From Paulownia fortunei (taxonomy: Eukaryota; Streptophyta; Magnoliopsida; Lamiales; Paulowniaceae), in assembly GCA_019321725.1 (NCBI GenBank), contig CM033106.1, positions 30,492,118 to 30,556,117 of the forward strand: a stretch of DNA of 64,000 nucleotides, written 5' to 3'. Below the pieces are notes generated by a model. The model had not been told where the DNA came from and searched no databases. It saw nothing but the letters and a program-made list of their open reading frames with translations. Each line of letters starts with the position of its first letter. The stretch's first letter is position 1. Below, piece after piece: positions 12,104 to 25,800 of the stretch. A program made the translations under genes and the position numbers.

Positions 12104-15100
12104 ATGGCCGTGGACAAAGAGTATTATGAAATTTTGGGAGTTGAAGTGGATGCCTCTCATGCAGAGATCAACAAGGCTTACTACCGAAAGGTAAGAATTT
12201 AAAAATTATACCATCAGTGTCATTTTTACATTAATATTCTCAACAGTATGCCTACGAAAGAGAATAGAGCAAGTGGAATTAATACAGACTACTTGGTTGC
12301 CACCCTGTATGTGAGAATAAAAAATGAGTCCAACAGTGCTTGCTCTATCTCATGGTTTCTGTTGGTATAGTTGTATCTTAAAGTAGGACCTGCAGCTATT
12401 TGATTGAATGTGTGCGTTTGTGTTTCTGAGTGCTAGAAACGTAGAATGTAAGCTTAGGATATCTAATGCAGTTCATCATGCTAACTGGACTATAATAATA
12501 ACGCGGGAAATTTGTGTGCAGATCCATCTTTCCATCATAGTCATATATGTTTTCCATGTATCTCATATCACCACTTGAATTTTAGGTAAATACTTTTGCC
12601 TTTCTTGTGATGACAGCCATGTTTCCGTCGTGTGGTCATATATGTTTGCGTGTAACCCCATTTCAAAATTCATGCTTTCACTTTTCCTGCCGTTCAATGT
12701 AGAAATGTCTTTTTTCTATTGCTTTGTTTGTAAAATTCTGGTCATATATTTTATGCCTGCTTTAGGTAGCAATGAAAGATTTTGAAGGCATGTAGTGATA
12801 AGTTTCAAGATTCCAATGTCCAGCTTGACTTTTTCCCAAATGCTGATCGTAGTATGTCAAGATTTAGTTCGCAGGCTAAGTTTGAGATATACACTAAAGA
12901 TGTTTATAATTTAACAGAACTTCAAATCCAAAAGCATAGTTGGTCTATCTCTTGCTTTGGTGCCAGGACCTTGTTCCCTCAACAAATCTTGTCTCCACTA
13001 TGCAGAATTCTGTGTCCACCATTGCTTTATACTACCATGTAAATATATTTTCCTTTGTTGTTTCTAACAGCTAGCTGCAAGTTTTGCTTTCAAAATATTT
13101 CTTTCTTAAAACTCAACGGGCTGGCACAAACATAAGAACCCATCTGTGCCTTCCAAGTGGTGTGAGTTTGGCTCTCATACGCACATTCTAAACATCCAAA
13201 TATGCGCATACAATAAACTGCATCGTGCATACTTCTTGCTTCTTAGTTCCCCACCTTGTAGTGGCCAGAAGGATCTCTTTCTAGTTTTAATGTCGTTTTG
13301 AAATTAGATGTTCTTATCTTCTGCAGTCCTAGTGAGCTATCTATTTTACTTGTTACAATGCATTATGTTCAGTATTTTAGTTTGATCCATTTCTTTTTGA
13401 TATAGTGTTGGTTTGTTCTATGACCAACTTGAGATTGTAGAGAAATCCTTTATAACCATATTGAAATGTTTGAAGATTGTTTCTATTCTTTTATACTTTC
13501 GTTCTAAGGCAAGAGTTGTACACCCTGATAAAAATCATGGAGATCCGGAAGCTGCTGCTCAAGATTTCCACGTAAGCTACATGGTTATTTCAATCAGAAT
13601 TGTACATTTTATTATTTCATATTGCACATGTACTAGTTATGGTGTCCTGAATATTAGATAAAGTGTTTTACATAACAGGAAATTGAACTAAAATTGGTTT
13701 AGTTCCAAAATAACTGATATAAGCTGCTAAAGAATCATTAGTGTTCAGCATTGAAGGTTCATTCATGTTAAATTAGGTTATCAAAGAGCTCACCTTTTGA
13801 CCCTTTTTCTCAATTAAAAGATCCTAAATATATAACGCAATGTCAGTTCACATGCATTGAAGAGCAGAATAAATATAGAGTAGTTTATAGATTTTCTGAA
13901 TATCTTGTTCTATTTCCAGAGGTACATGCATAGATTTCAGTGAGATTTGCCTTATTGTCCCCAAGGTTTTATGTTTCGTTTCTATATCTCTTTTGATTAT
14001 TGCTATGTTTGGACCTTGGATTTTGGTATGGAAATGGAAAAGGAAAGGGAGAAGTATCAACTAATAAAGCATAAAGTTCAATCGTTAAAATAAGGAACAC
14101 AGTTTCCTTAGTGTTTTCCTCACTAAAATTCAAGGACCACACATAGCCTAAATAATTATTGCTTTTTTAAGTTTGTATGTTCATGCGGACAGCCTTTTCC
14201 ACTTCACATTCTGTTGCCTGAAATCATTAATGCTAATTGCTATGTTTCCTGTATACAGGTACTCGCAGAGGCTTATCAGGTACTAAGTGACCCTGAAAAG
14301 CGTGAAGCATATGACAGATATGGGAAAGAGGGAGTAATGAAGTAAGTAAATAATACGCATGCACACATGTAAATATATTGAGGAAGCTAGATGAAGTTGT
14401 TCAAGTTTTTATATGTATTGGTTATCTTTTGGGACTCCTTTACAAGGTTCCAATTTTAAAGAACCCAACTTGGCCCGCTAACATTTATGAGATTGGCTGT
14501 AATTAAGTTGGGGCAGGAATGATGCAGTACATTTGAAATATTCCTTTCTTTTTTTAATTTTATTGAAAGATACCCCAAATATTTAGCCAAAACTTATATG
14601 AAACCAGGAAAGAATGGGATCAGAAGTGTGCATTGCATCTAATATGTTTATTCATTGGCAGATATAGAAATTCATTCTTGAGGTATGAGGAAATGGGGAC
14701 TAGTATAGGTATACATGACTATCGAACCTAAAAACTCGATGAACTTGCAGTGGGAAGAGAGTAAATGACAAACTGGAACCCACTTATATTCAGAATATGC
14801 TTTCTATTCAGTCTAAACAATGCACGATTACCTTAAGGTTGATATTCTTCTTTTAGCAAGAGCTTCCTGATGCTAATCATCCAATTCGTTACATAAGTAT
14901 TCCACTCTCAAGCTCTTTATAATAATACAATCTATTCTAACAATGTTCCCCCTCTAGTCCAGCCACAGTCTCTTGCAAAATTATTAGATAGTTCCTACAT
15001 GTGAGTTACTAGAATTGAATTTGATGATATGAAAACAATAGAAGAATTAAAACGGAAGTAGCAAAATTTAAATTAGTGAAGAGCACAAGTAGACATCCTT

Positions 15101-17411
15101 TACATTTAATATAGGTGTAGAAGCGAAATTTCAGTTGGTAAAGAGCACAAGTTCACAACTTTACATATAATTTAGGATGATGAATTTGGTCTCAAAAGAG
15201 ACAAGGAAAAGTGGTTAATCTCGCAAATTTTGGAGTCCAATTTTAGAGGAGATCTTTGTTTTACGCTTGGAATGACAGATGTAGTGCGTATCTAATATGC
15301 TTGGATAATGGCAAATGCTGAACAAAGTTTGCCAAAGTGAACCTGTGTGCAAATTTTTTGCCAGTAATGTCAATATTCAGGTTATACCTAGTACACTTAA
15401 TTAATGTGAACTATACAAATTACTGACCCTATGGACAGTGATTAGTGTTGTACTATGAAAAACTTACTGTAGCTCTTCCTTTGCTTTTATCTAACTGACA
15501 AGAAGCCAAAACAGGAAAAATGATTGGTCTTAATTGTTTCTGATTTTAGGGACTCTATGGTAGATCCTACAGTTCTGTTTGGAATGATGTTTGGCAATGA
15601 AATTTTTGAGAATTATGTTGGGCAGCTTTCATTGCTTTCTTCACCTCCTCCTGAATTTGATCCAGATTTACCCCCTGAAGTTCAAAAACCAAAACTTGAG
15701 AAGATAATGAAGGTTTACTTGATCCTTTTTGCAAATTTGTGAAATGCTTTTGTGTGGAGTGCTTAACTGAGCCTTTTCATCTCTTTATGTGAAGGCATTG
15801 CAAGAGGAGAGGGAAGAGAAACTCATAAAAATTCTGAAAAATCGTCTTGAACTATACATTAAAGGTCAAAAAGATGATTTTGTAGAATCCACAAAATTAG
15901 AAGCCCACTGTCTTTCTCAAGCTGGTATGTGTTTTTTATGCTGCATTCATTTCTGAATGTGTTTTTAATTTCTGAAAGTATTTTCTTTTTCTGAAAGGTA
16001 ATGATGAAAGAACTCATTGAGAATCATCTTTTAGCAGGGTAATATCTATAAGCCCTTAGGCCTTAGCCCTATTTTCCGACTTGTGGAAAAATGAGTTTCT
16101 CAGCTGCAGGCTGCAGGAGTTGTCTCGCTTTGTTTTATCTATTTCTTTATCCTGCCTCACACCTGTTTATCTGTGTGATGTAAACCCATAATTAATACCA
16201 GTGTAGTTCTCGACATTCTTTAGCTGGAGACTAGCAATTGCGAAAGTTAATGTTCATGAATATTACGACAGTTTGTTATGACAGAATTTCATGTTGAGGA
16301 CATAAATTGGCTCAAAACAGATATTGACAGATGTTCGAAGGGAAGTGTACACTCATTTAATGTTGTTTTCCAGCTTTCGGCAAGGCTATGCTGCATACCA
16401 TTGGATACATCTACACAAGGCAGGCTGCAAGAGAAATTGGAAAGGGGAAGCGTTATATGAAGGTTCTATTTCTAGCAGAATGGGTGCGGGATAAAAGACA
16501 CTCAAGAAGTACACAATCTGCAGCAGCTCAAGGTGCCAATATTTGTACAAGCTTCAAATTTTACAATTTAAATGAATTTTAAACTTGTTCCTGTTTTCAT
16601 GTCAGCTGCTATTGCCTGCATTCAGTTACGGGAGGAATGGAAGAGGTGTAATGAAGAAGAGATTAAGGATGAGAACACGATGAAAATGGCTGAAGAAATA
16701 AAAGACGGAATTTTTGATTCTTTCTGGCAAATGAACGTGGCAGATATTGAAATGACCTTATCTCATGTATGTCAAGCGGTAAGTTCACAAATTGTGTTGG
16801 CTCATCAAATGTTCTCAGTTGCTTTACATGATCTGATGCCCTGCTCATTGCTAGCAAATATCTTGCCTGATTTACTTTTGCAAGATCCGGACTCCAGTTA
16901 AGGAAATATGAAATGCATTCCATGAGATTCTTGAGATTAGCCTCAATTTACCTTTTAATCACATGAACTACTGTTGTTAACAGTCAATTGGAGCGCATTG
17001 CATTCTGAATTCCTGTCAAGATTTTTATTATTATACATCAGGTTCTTAAAGATCCCAGTGCTTCCAAGGATATTCTCAGGTTACGGGCCCATGGATTGAA
17101 AAAGCTCGGCAAGATTTTCCAAGTAAGCTTACTGGTTTCTCTCATCTTGTTCATAGTTTCATATGATTGACCTAAAGTGAGTTTTTTACCCTCAAACAGA
17201 AACCTTTAATAGCAAAACCTTAAATGTTCTTTTGTTCCTCTTGCAGTAGGAAACTGAGCTTGAGACCAAAGAGAATATATTCGCCTGTACATGTTAAGGT
17301 GAATACTTGTCGATATCGTCTTTACTTTTATCATTTATTTTGAGAAGTAAGGAAGTACTTTTGACTGGTTTTTAGGGTGCAAAGGCAAGATATATTAGAG
17401 AAAAAAGCTAG
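12104..17411 (+). CDS. J-domain protein with DnaJ-X domain (dnaJ 10-like)
   Basis: Nine coding exons with consistent phases: 12104-12190, 13509-13571, 14259-14341, 15550-15712, 15795-15924, 16374-16532, 16606-16778, 17042-17122 and 17376-17411, giving 324 aa. The J domain spans about residues 5-70, with [13 protein letters not shown], the HPD motif at residues 34-36 that stimulates Hsp70 ATPase, and [19 protein letters not shown]. The rest matches the plant DnaJ-X family (relatives of Arabidopsis At1g77020, At1g21080 and ATJ10): [27 protein letters not shown], and a helical charged C-terminal half. There is no Gly/Phe or zinc-finger region, so it is a class C J protein. The last exon adds only 11 codons ([11 protein letters not shown]). 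A competing acceptor at 17,245-17,246 would put a TAG stop directly after the previous exon. The client and exact role are unknown. Confidence 0.92.
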
Positions 17412-17914
17412 TGCCGATGAAGCATTAATTGCATAGCTGCTGTTACATCACTAAAGTAAGAGCTAAGTCTTCTTAAAACTGAGGTTGCTTTGTGCTGATG
17501 CCGGTGTTGAGGATGTGCTTATTTTTTCTTTTGTCGGCCTAAGAGGTTTTGAGGGTTCTTTATATCAATGTAAAATGCTTCATATTTCCTAGTTTCTATA
17601 GACAGGAAAAAAGAACATACCCTGGCATAGAAAATATTTCTCTTGAACAGGATCTCAACATTGTCTCCATAAACTGTATGTGTACAGAGTTGGTACTCAG
17701 AAATTCAATGCAACTTCGTCTCGCTTAATTCGTATGATAAGTGTCAAGGGCTTAATCTGGTTGAAAAATACTTGTCTAGTTATAAGTTCAAAATTGCCCC
17801 GATTGATATGGGATGGGATCAGGAGTCATAAATGTCTTAATTACTGATGATGCTTAATTAAAGAAGGAGATTGATGCTATATGTTCCTGAGTGAAGCTAA
17901 TTGTAATTCCACTT

Positions 17915-18095
17915 ATTTACTGTGTCTTAACCCAAGTGGTAAGACTCGCACCGCACCCAAGTCTACACAACTTAAAAGCTCTTTGGCTTGAGTCTCACCT
18001 TCCTGAGGATTTTGAAGGATTTTTGTCTACTTTAATAGTATTATTTTGGGAGGAGTGCAACTGTCGTGATGTAATATGTTTTGATTTGAATTATT
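17915..18095 (+). mobile_element. Possible degenerate tRNA-derived SINE
   Basis: TAACCCAAGTGGTAAGA resembles a Pol III A box. About 55 bases on, GGCTTGAGTCTC resembles a B box (GGTTCGANTCC, about 8 of 11). The spacing fits a tRNA-related promoter head. No clear tail or target duplication is seen, so this is tentative. Confidence 0.3.
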
Positions 18096-19452
18096 AATTG
18101 TGTTTTAAGTTTTCCATATCTTGATAATATATGTAACGAAAATGATGTAATTCATCGTTTTTCATTGTTTTCACATGGATAAAATGTGCACTTATTTAAC
18201 TAAAATATTTGAAATTACTACACTTTACATCAAATTCCTTTTTTGGGGGAATAAAGTAAAATATTTTATTAAAATATTGTCATACATTAATTGCCAAATA
18301 TGGATATTTCAACCAATTTGAGTTGTTTTACATTATAAACTAGTTTTATGGTTATGTTTTCTTGTGTTTGTGTTCATGAAATTATTATACATTTTTTTTA
18401 ATAGTTATCCCTCAAACTATTATTATGTCATATGTAATTGAATGCACATTAGCATCACCTCTCTTATTCTTATCCAAATGAGATCCCCAATTGACCATAT
18501 TTTTTACTAAGAAATTAAGCATAAATTTTTATGTGTATCGCAATAATGATTTTAAAAAAATAATCTTAAAAAATAACTTTTAATCATTTCACATACATAA
18601 GCTTAGAGAAACATAACCATATAGTTTGTTTATAACTGAATTGAATAAATTATCGATATGTTCGAGACTAATTTGTACATGATAGTATTTTTTGTGAAAT
18701 AGAATTTAATAATAAAGTGCAACATTTTAAAATATTTTAGATACTTAAATACATTTTTTTTTTTAATGTCAAAAGCAAAGTACAACAAGTCCAAAGTAGT
18801 TCATTAGAAAATGAGAAAATGAAGGAGTGCCTAGTTTTTACCCAATTTCAAAATTCGTTGATAAATGTAAAAGGAAAAGCATTGTGAAATAAAAATATAA
18901 GCGCGTGCGCACACACATCATGCGTATTCTAAAAGGTAAATGAGGTTGAAGTTTGGAGCATACTCAAGTGAATTTTTACAATCAAGAACATACGTTCAAA
19001 GTTGATGAGCCCCACTCAAGCAATGAAGATTAAGTTTTCAAAATTTTACGATTAAAAAAAATGTGGGTGTTCGTTTAATTTTGATATTAGTTTCATTTGA
19101 TTTTAAATTATTTGTATTTAGTTAGTTAATGATTGATATAATATTGCATTTGAGAATTTCACTAAAGAAAATGAGAGTTTTGGTGAGATTAAATTAACAA
19201 TTAATCATGTATAAAATGTCTTGGAGGAGTTGCACCGAAAAGACTCAGTGCTAATATTTAATTAATTATTGATAGATATGGAATATAATAATTTATTTAA
19301 TTATTCTATTTAAACAAGAAAAAGAAACGAAGACAAAGTCGTTTATTGGGATCAAAATAACAATCGTTGTTAAAACTATACGGGAAAGAATTGCATGCAT
19401 AGAGGTCAATGATTCATAAGCTACACAGTTGGGCGAAGAACAATTAAAAGTA

Positions 19453-19628
19453 GGGACGGAACCATAAAACTTAAATTGGGGATCGAGATAAGTTTTTTAA
19501 AAAATAAAAATAATAAATATATATATATATATATTATTTTTTAGGAAGATAAAATTTTAAAATTTAATAAATTTATGTTAAATTTAAAATTTTATAAAAT
19601 TGAGGGGAATGATTGCCTGCTCCGTCAC
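19453..19628. repeat. Dispersed AT-rich repeat, copy 1
   Basis: About 175 bp framed by GGGACGGAACC on the left and, inverted, TGCTCCGTCAC on the right. The inside carries AAAACTTAAATTGGG and an AATTTAATAAATTTAT...TTTAAAATTTTATAAAATT block. The same two blocks, in the same order, occur at 57,431-57,613. It looks like a short non-autonomous element; its class is unknown. Confidence 0.5.
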
Positions 19629-21188
19629 TAATTCTAAGTGATATGCTTGCCGCTTGCGAACTTGGATTTGAACTAAGAGGAATGAACATGATCAAGATTG
19701 GCTCAACTAATCTCCCCACAGTTCACTATTCTTATGTCCAACTTAAAGAAAAAAAAAAAAAAGAAAAGAAAAAGTGTATGCAAAAAAATTTATCAACTCA
19801 ACCAATAATTAAAATGAAGATAATGGGTTTACTAGGTCTTCTTTAGAAACCTGTACATGGTTTACTTGGTTTGAGGGGAGCTGTCCTAACACCACTTTTT
19901 TGAAAAAGAAAAAGGAAAGAAGAGAGTAAAATAAATAAATTAATTAAAAGGGTGATAGTGCTTCTAATCTTTATTCTCCACGATTGTCCTTTTTGAGTGG
20001 CATTTGGTACATTGTCTTTGTCGTTTTGGATGATTGAAAGCACTACTCTTCCACAAAAGCTATTTTTAGCCCAACCTAATTTGTCTACAAAGCACACAAA
20101 ATGACAATTATACCCCTTTTCTTCTTTCTATATATTGGTTTTTCTTTTTCTTTTTTTCAATTTTCGTGTTTCCCTTATTTCGTATGAGCTAGAAACCCAG
20201 AACTTTGCTTTGGGGGTATAGTGGGATAGGGAAGAAAGGAGGAAAATTATCTTTATTTTAGAGTGCATGTACACTCATGAACCCATAATAAATCTTGTAT
20301 TGATGCATCTTGAATAAAACCTTCGTATATGTTGAATTAATCTTATGTTGGTGCACTGGAAATAGTATATCTAGTGCAGATTATTGTTTTCAACAATATC
20401 ATTATGTTTCTAAAAATTGGACCAACAGCTATTATTTGATCAATCATCAATTTTTATTTATTGACAATACAAATAGTCATTATGTAGTAACCTTAACCCA
20501 CATCTAATTGGCATTAAAAATTTAAATAATAATATTAATTTTATTTCATATTATTGTAATTATTCATAAAATCATTAATGAAATATATAAGATGCAACAT
20601 AAAATTACATTAACACCGTAAATTAAACTTATTTAAGTTTGACTTCAATCCCACCTTTTATCTTACATAAAATCCTGCAGGATATGCTCAAACATGCCAA
20701 TGAACCTGCAGATTAACTTGAACAGAAACACTTCAGAATTAGCCAATAATTGTATACTTATGGTGAACTTTTTCAATGTTTCAATAATACCTCATTTCAT
20801 TACTTATTTTGAGGGGCAATTTGCATGACATGATTTGACGATGCTCAATTAGAGGTCCATGTCTCTATACTTTGTATTATTTAATGCATTTATCCACTAA
20901 CTGCTTAGACTTAGTGCCCCAACAACAATAAAATGCTGTCCCTCAACTTTATGTTTTTAAAATTTTAAACTAAAAAGCTTAAAGATGGCCTTCTTTAGAA
21001 TAGAATTTCCAGTTTATCCCTAAACCTTTGTTTATAATATAATTGAATTTATTGTTCTTGTGGAACCATATAGAATTGGGGACTGTACTATTTTTATTTG
21101 TTTGTTTTTGTAGTGAGCAGCCAAAAAAGTTAAGAAACCCTCTTCTGCCTCTGTGAAAATAAGAAGTTTGTTGATCAAGAAGAACAAT

Positions 21189-22840
21189 ATGGGCTTCATT
21201 CTTCCCAAGAAGATCAGCCTTCTTTTCCTCCTCATTTCTGCAGCTCTTTTATCAACTTCTTTTGCAGGTATAGGTTTGTATTTGAATACCTCAACCAATG
21301 ATTTTAGTTTTGTTCTAGTTGATCCTGATTCAATATTACAACATCAGAAGTACATTGATTTTTTTCTCAAAAACCGAGTACTTTTGTTTATATAATAGTG
21401 ATGAAATGAAACCCTTTTATTTCCATTACTATATATCAAGTGTTTTTATTCTTAGACTCAATGAGGGATTGTACTCAGCCAAAATATAATCATAAATAGA
21501 TGTATTTCGAGCATTGCTCTTTTATCATCTGGTTGTATGATAACTTATATCATCGCTTACTTTCACAAAGATACATTGGATGATACTGAAATTCATGAGT
21601 AGTATACCATGCATGGCTTGCTGAGGGAGGGATGCATCAATTGTATTAGTATATACCTTTAATTTCAAATAAGTTGACAAATATATGTACACTAGTTGAG
21701 TACACGTACATTTTCTGTATTTTCACTAAATTAGTATTGATGACATGATGTAAAACAACTTTTTGTTTTTTGAGTTTGTCTCGAACTTTATGTAAACTTT
21801 GACAAGAAGTGGACAAAAATGATTTCCTAAGGTTTATTTGCTCAAAAATTTCATGCAGGCCGACGAGTGTATAAATCAGTGGCGCTGAAGGAAGTGAGTA
21901 CAACTCATGAGGTATCTCTACCCCGATCTTAAATATGTATATACTTAGTAAAAAGGAAATTTGTTTTTTTAATTTGTGTGCTTGCTTGCAATTTCCACAT
22001 AACTACTTCTTACCTACAAAAACCTCAGGTCTGATAGATGAAACATTTAACTTGATGTAGATATTCTTGAAAAAATTTGCAAATTGGTAGATTCCTAGGT
22101 ATGACTTTATGTTGTGGTTTAACATATATCTTATAATCTCTTCTAATCCTTCTGTGGTCATGACTCACATAATATATGATAAATTTATTGTGTGAAGGAT
22201 AGACACAAGAAACTTAAATTCTTAGTGCATCAAGATAACAAATTTCTTATTGATAGTACTTCATGTTTTATTTTTGGTACAAATCTATGTGAGAACATGC
22301 ATGCTTTCACTATCTGTACATGTGTATTCTCAGTTTTCTTTATATATTGTTCAAGAAACATAGACACGTACTCCTAAAATTTTAGATTTCTTGTCCCTTT
22401 AGATCACATTATTTTTGTGATTTTTTACTATAATTCTATCAATATTATGTGTTTTTTTAAAAAAAAAAATTAAGTGCAAGATTTTAATTATAGAGCATTT
22501 TTTTAGCGTGTTTGTGATTCACATATTATACATCTTACGCACAATACACTTCATTATGCGAGAAATCAAATATTACATAAAATAACTATTTGATGCGCAC
22601 TATAATATTCCCTACACTTCTATGTCTACCTTTTTATTATTATTGTTCAAAATGTAATGAACAATAATAAACATACATTTGTGAAAATTTGGGCAGGACA
22701 TAGAATCGTGGGAGCCATTACGCCACGATGAAGTGAGTGAGGTCCATGAAAGACTTCTTAAAGTGCAAACAAACGATTATGGTAGATATGATCCTGCGCC
22801 AGCACTGGTCAAGCCTCCTTTCAAACTCATTCCCAACTAA
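21189..22840 (+). CDS. CIF: Casparian strip integrity factor (CIF) peptide precursor
   Basis: Three exons, 21189-21267, 21859-21911 and 22697-22840, with canonical GT-AG sites and matching phases, encode 91 aa. Residues 1-26 form a signal peptide (MGFILPKK, a hydrophobic LLFLLISAALL core, then STSFA). A variable middle follows (GRRVYKSVALKEV...WEPLRHDEVSEVHERLLKV). The end is the mature peptide: it starts DYGRYDP, runs through APALVK and finishes PPFKLIPN at the stop codon. DY is the tyrosine-sulfation site used by TPST, and PPFKLIPN is the C-terminal signature of CIF peptides. In Arabidopsis these sulfated peptides bind the receptor kinases SGN3/GSO1 and GSO2 to control Casparian strip, embryo cuticle or pollen wall barriers. 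From memory, the DP.PAL.KPPFKLIPN form looks closer to CIF3/CIF4 than to CIF1/CIF2. Function is inferred from the family. Confidence 0.9.
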
Positions 22841-25800
22841 ACTGATGCTATCATCATCTACTTGGTACAATATATCTAGATAACAAATAATGTGTGAAAA
22901 AATGTAGTTGTCCCTTTTCTATGGTATATGTATATGTCTGAATATGTTGAATGTTGAGTTTTTGTATGTTAGGGTTTTCAAGCCATATATATATTATATA
23001 GGTTGTTATATGTGAAATATGAGCCCCACAAACATGGTAACTATGTATGAATATGTATGAATAATTTATATAGCATGTTATATTGTGTAAAAGCTTATAA
23101 ATTCAATTCCATAAATTAATTATCTTTAACACTAATGAGAAATGTTATTTATCACTGTGCACCTAATTGAGCATCAATTTAAACTTTTAAATATGATACT
23201 GAGCCTCAGTGTACCAAACTCAAGTCTACTCATTGGAATTTAAGCACGAATTAAAAACTTGAAATTAGAAATATATACAAAAATTTATGTGATTAAACTA
23301 ATTTGGGCTATGTCCATGAATGACAAAAGAATTTCACTACGTCAAAAAAAAGTACAATGAAAGTACGAAATGACTATCAAAACCCACATAATCCTAGCCT
23401 AAAAGATTAACTGAGGGAAGCTGATCGATCGAGCCTTTTTCCCTATCTTCATTTCAAAAAAGGACCCCTTTAAATTGTAGATTTAAAATTTTAAAACATA
23501 CCGTAACACTTTTTTCATTCAGAAATGTGAAGTTTACCTAAACAAATTTCCTATGAAGTAGTTGACCTAGTCTCAAACTAATTTATTGTGACTATTGCAA
23601 CAGAATTTAATTGGAGTGAAACTAGTTAATATGGTACCCCATTCCCCCCACCCCCCACCACCACCAAAGAATTCTAGATAAATTGCATAGTGCATAGGGA
23701 TATGTTCAATCCTTGTAAAATGAACTCTTGAGGTGTTAATTAGTAACAATCCAACACTAATTAAATCCATGCATATATAAACGAATAAAAACTATTTAGG
23801 AGTCATTTTTTTTCTTTCTTCTTTTGTTCTTCAAATATTTATTAAGGATCAAGGAATGTGGCAAATTTAAATTCATATACTATCAGCATTTTATGCGGGT
23901 TCCAAATTGGGCTTTTTCGACCCGGAACATGAACCTCCAAAACCACCAAAAAAACAAAAAATAAAATTGTTATATATGTGGTTTAAAATATTAGGAATGA
24001 AAGTTAACCAAAAAAAAAAAAAAAATGTAGTGTAAAAATAACATTTGTTTTTTTTCTTTGACCCAAACAATATCGAAAAGCGTGTTCCAGATAGTGGTCA
24101 GTGAATTGTGGGCTAAAGACGTAAATACTACTTTGTTCTCATTCTCAGGATATTTCATAAAAATATCCGTGAGAAATTAATTAAATAATTATTTATTAAA
24201 ATTTAGACTAATAATACTCACATTTTTCAAATATAACTCAAACAAAAATTTTGAATTATAGAATCTCATCTTTACTATTTGAACTAAAATTCACTGGCCA
24301 ATATACAAATAACTTGTTCGCTTTCTCTCATCATTTATTTTAACTTATTATCAATTATGAGCATCCCCACAATTTAAGCATCACATATAATTTAAAAAAA
24401 AAAAAAACCAATAAAAAAAGTACAAATATAAAATAAAGATCGTTGATTTCCGACACTTTCCTATAATAAAAAGGGCAAAAGCAAAAGACCTCTTTCAAAT
24501 TTAATTTCATTTTCATCTCATTCTTTTCAACTTTCCTATTCAGCAAAAGGGAAGCCAGTGCTTTTCTGACACGAGCATCCTTGCCCTTTTTTGTTCTCAT
24601 ATATCAACCAAGATTTTCAATTGAACTCCGTTTTACACGTACATGAAATTTGTGGGTATCTTTTTCCTTTTTTCCCTGTTTCAGTTAGTTTGCCTATAAT
24701 GCTGCCTCAACTTATTGGGCTCAACTATCCAGCTTTATGGGCCAAAATTGGCAACATGGGGCCCAAATCATACTATGCCCCTTGTTTTTGGACCATGCAA
24801 TCAGTTCCACGAATTCACAACTGCCTACCTTTCCTTGTTTTCGTTAATTTGAGAATGTAAGGAGAAGCAAGCGCGATAGTGATGGTTCCAAGAGAATAAG
24901 TTGAATAACTTGTGCACTTTTCCTTTTCCAACAATTTATTTTTAAAAAAATTATCATTTTCTATAATTTATTTTTAAAAATTATCATTTTACATGTGTGC
25001 TTTGAATTGCATACACGATCTTTTATTGTATTTTTTATTATTTTGTACGATTATCTGTCACATATAAAATTTTATTTATAAATAATACACATGATAGTAA
25101 TTAATGCAATGTAATAAATTATATAATAGAATTTTTAATAAAAAAATCTTATAAATGGATCTTCCACGACACCTAATTTAGACATGAGAGAAACTTTTGT
25201 TAAGGAAAAATAAATGAATCGGTGACAATTCAATTCTATTTATAGTAAAAGAAGCCTTGTTATTGGTGTCAATATAGGATATTGTTGAGCACTCTTTCTT
25301 TATTTTTTCACAAAAATCATTTTGGAGATTGTGTTATGGTCTCTTGTATATATTGTACTGATATTTTCTGTTTATCTCTTTATTTTTGAATTCTTATACA
25401 ATGATTTAGGGTGTATTCGTAGACATTAAAAATAAAATTAAAAGGGTTCTTATTGATTAATTTCAAATATCCTAAGACATCAATGAGAAAAAAAAAAAAC
25501 ATTAATTCTCGGTTAAGGAAACTATTGTCCTTACTCGCCTGTGGGCAGAATTTGTTCCCAAGTTGGAAAAAGTTATACTTTCAGACTTTCAGTGCCTGCT
25601 TTTAATATGGGGTGCTTACTTTTGAAAAATTGAGATTATTATAAACGAGCATTGATTTCTTTATCACTTTACACACAAGAGTGATGCTTTCATGCATCAA
25701 TTAATGCACACTTGTTATAATCTTTATGACAGACCCTTTTTTTTAAAAAAAAAAAAATAACAAGAAATTGACAGTGGAGAAGTTAAGGTGTAGTTTGCTT

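Larger units (their letters stand above)
17412..21188. other. Intergenic DNA with small repeats
   Basis: Begins with the DnaJ 3' UTR. Contains a tRNA-like SINE candidate near 17,928 and a dispersed repeat copy at 19,453-19,628. The rest is AT-rich, with no gene recognised. The leader of the CIF gene is probably within the last 150 bases. Confidence 0.5.

Noticed and set aside
13413..13661. 82-codon plus-strand frame containing HPDKN
   Set aside because: It is DnaJ exon 2 with intron read-through on both sides, not a separate gene.
24591..24860. 89-codon frame with a hydrophobic N-terminus
   Set aside because: No conserved motif, no splice extension and no recognisable family. Considered as a secreted peptide but unsupported.
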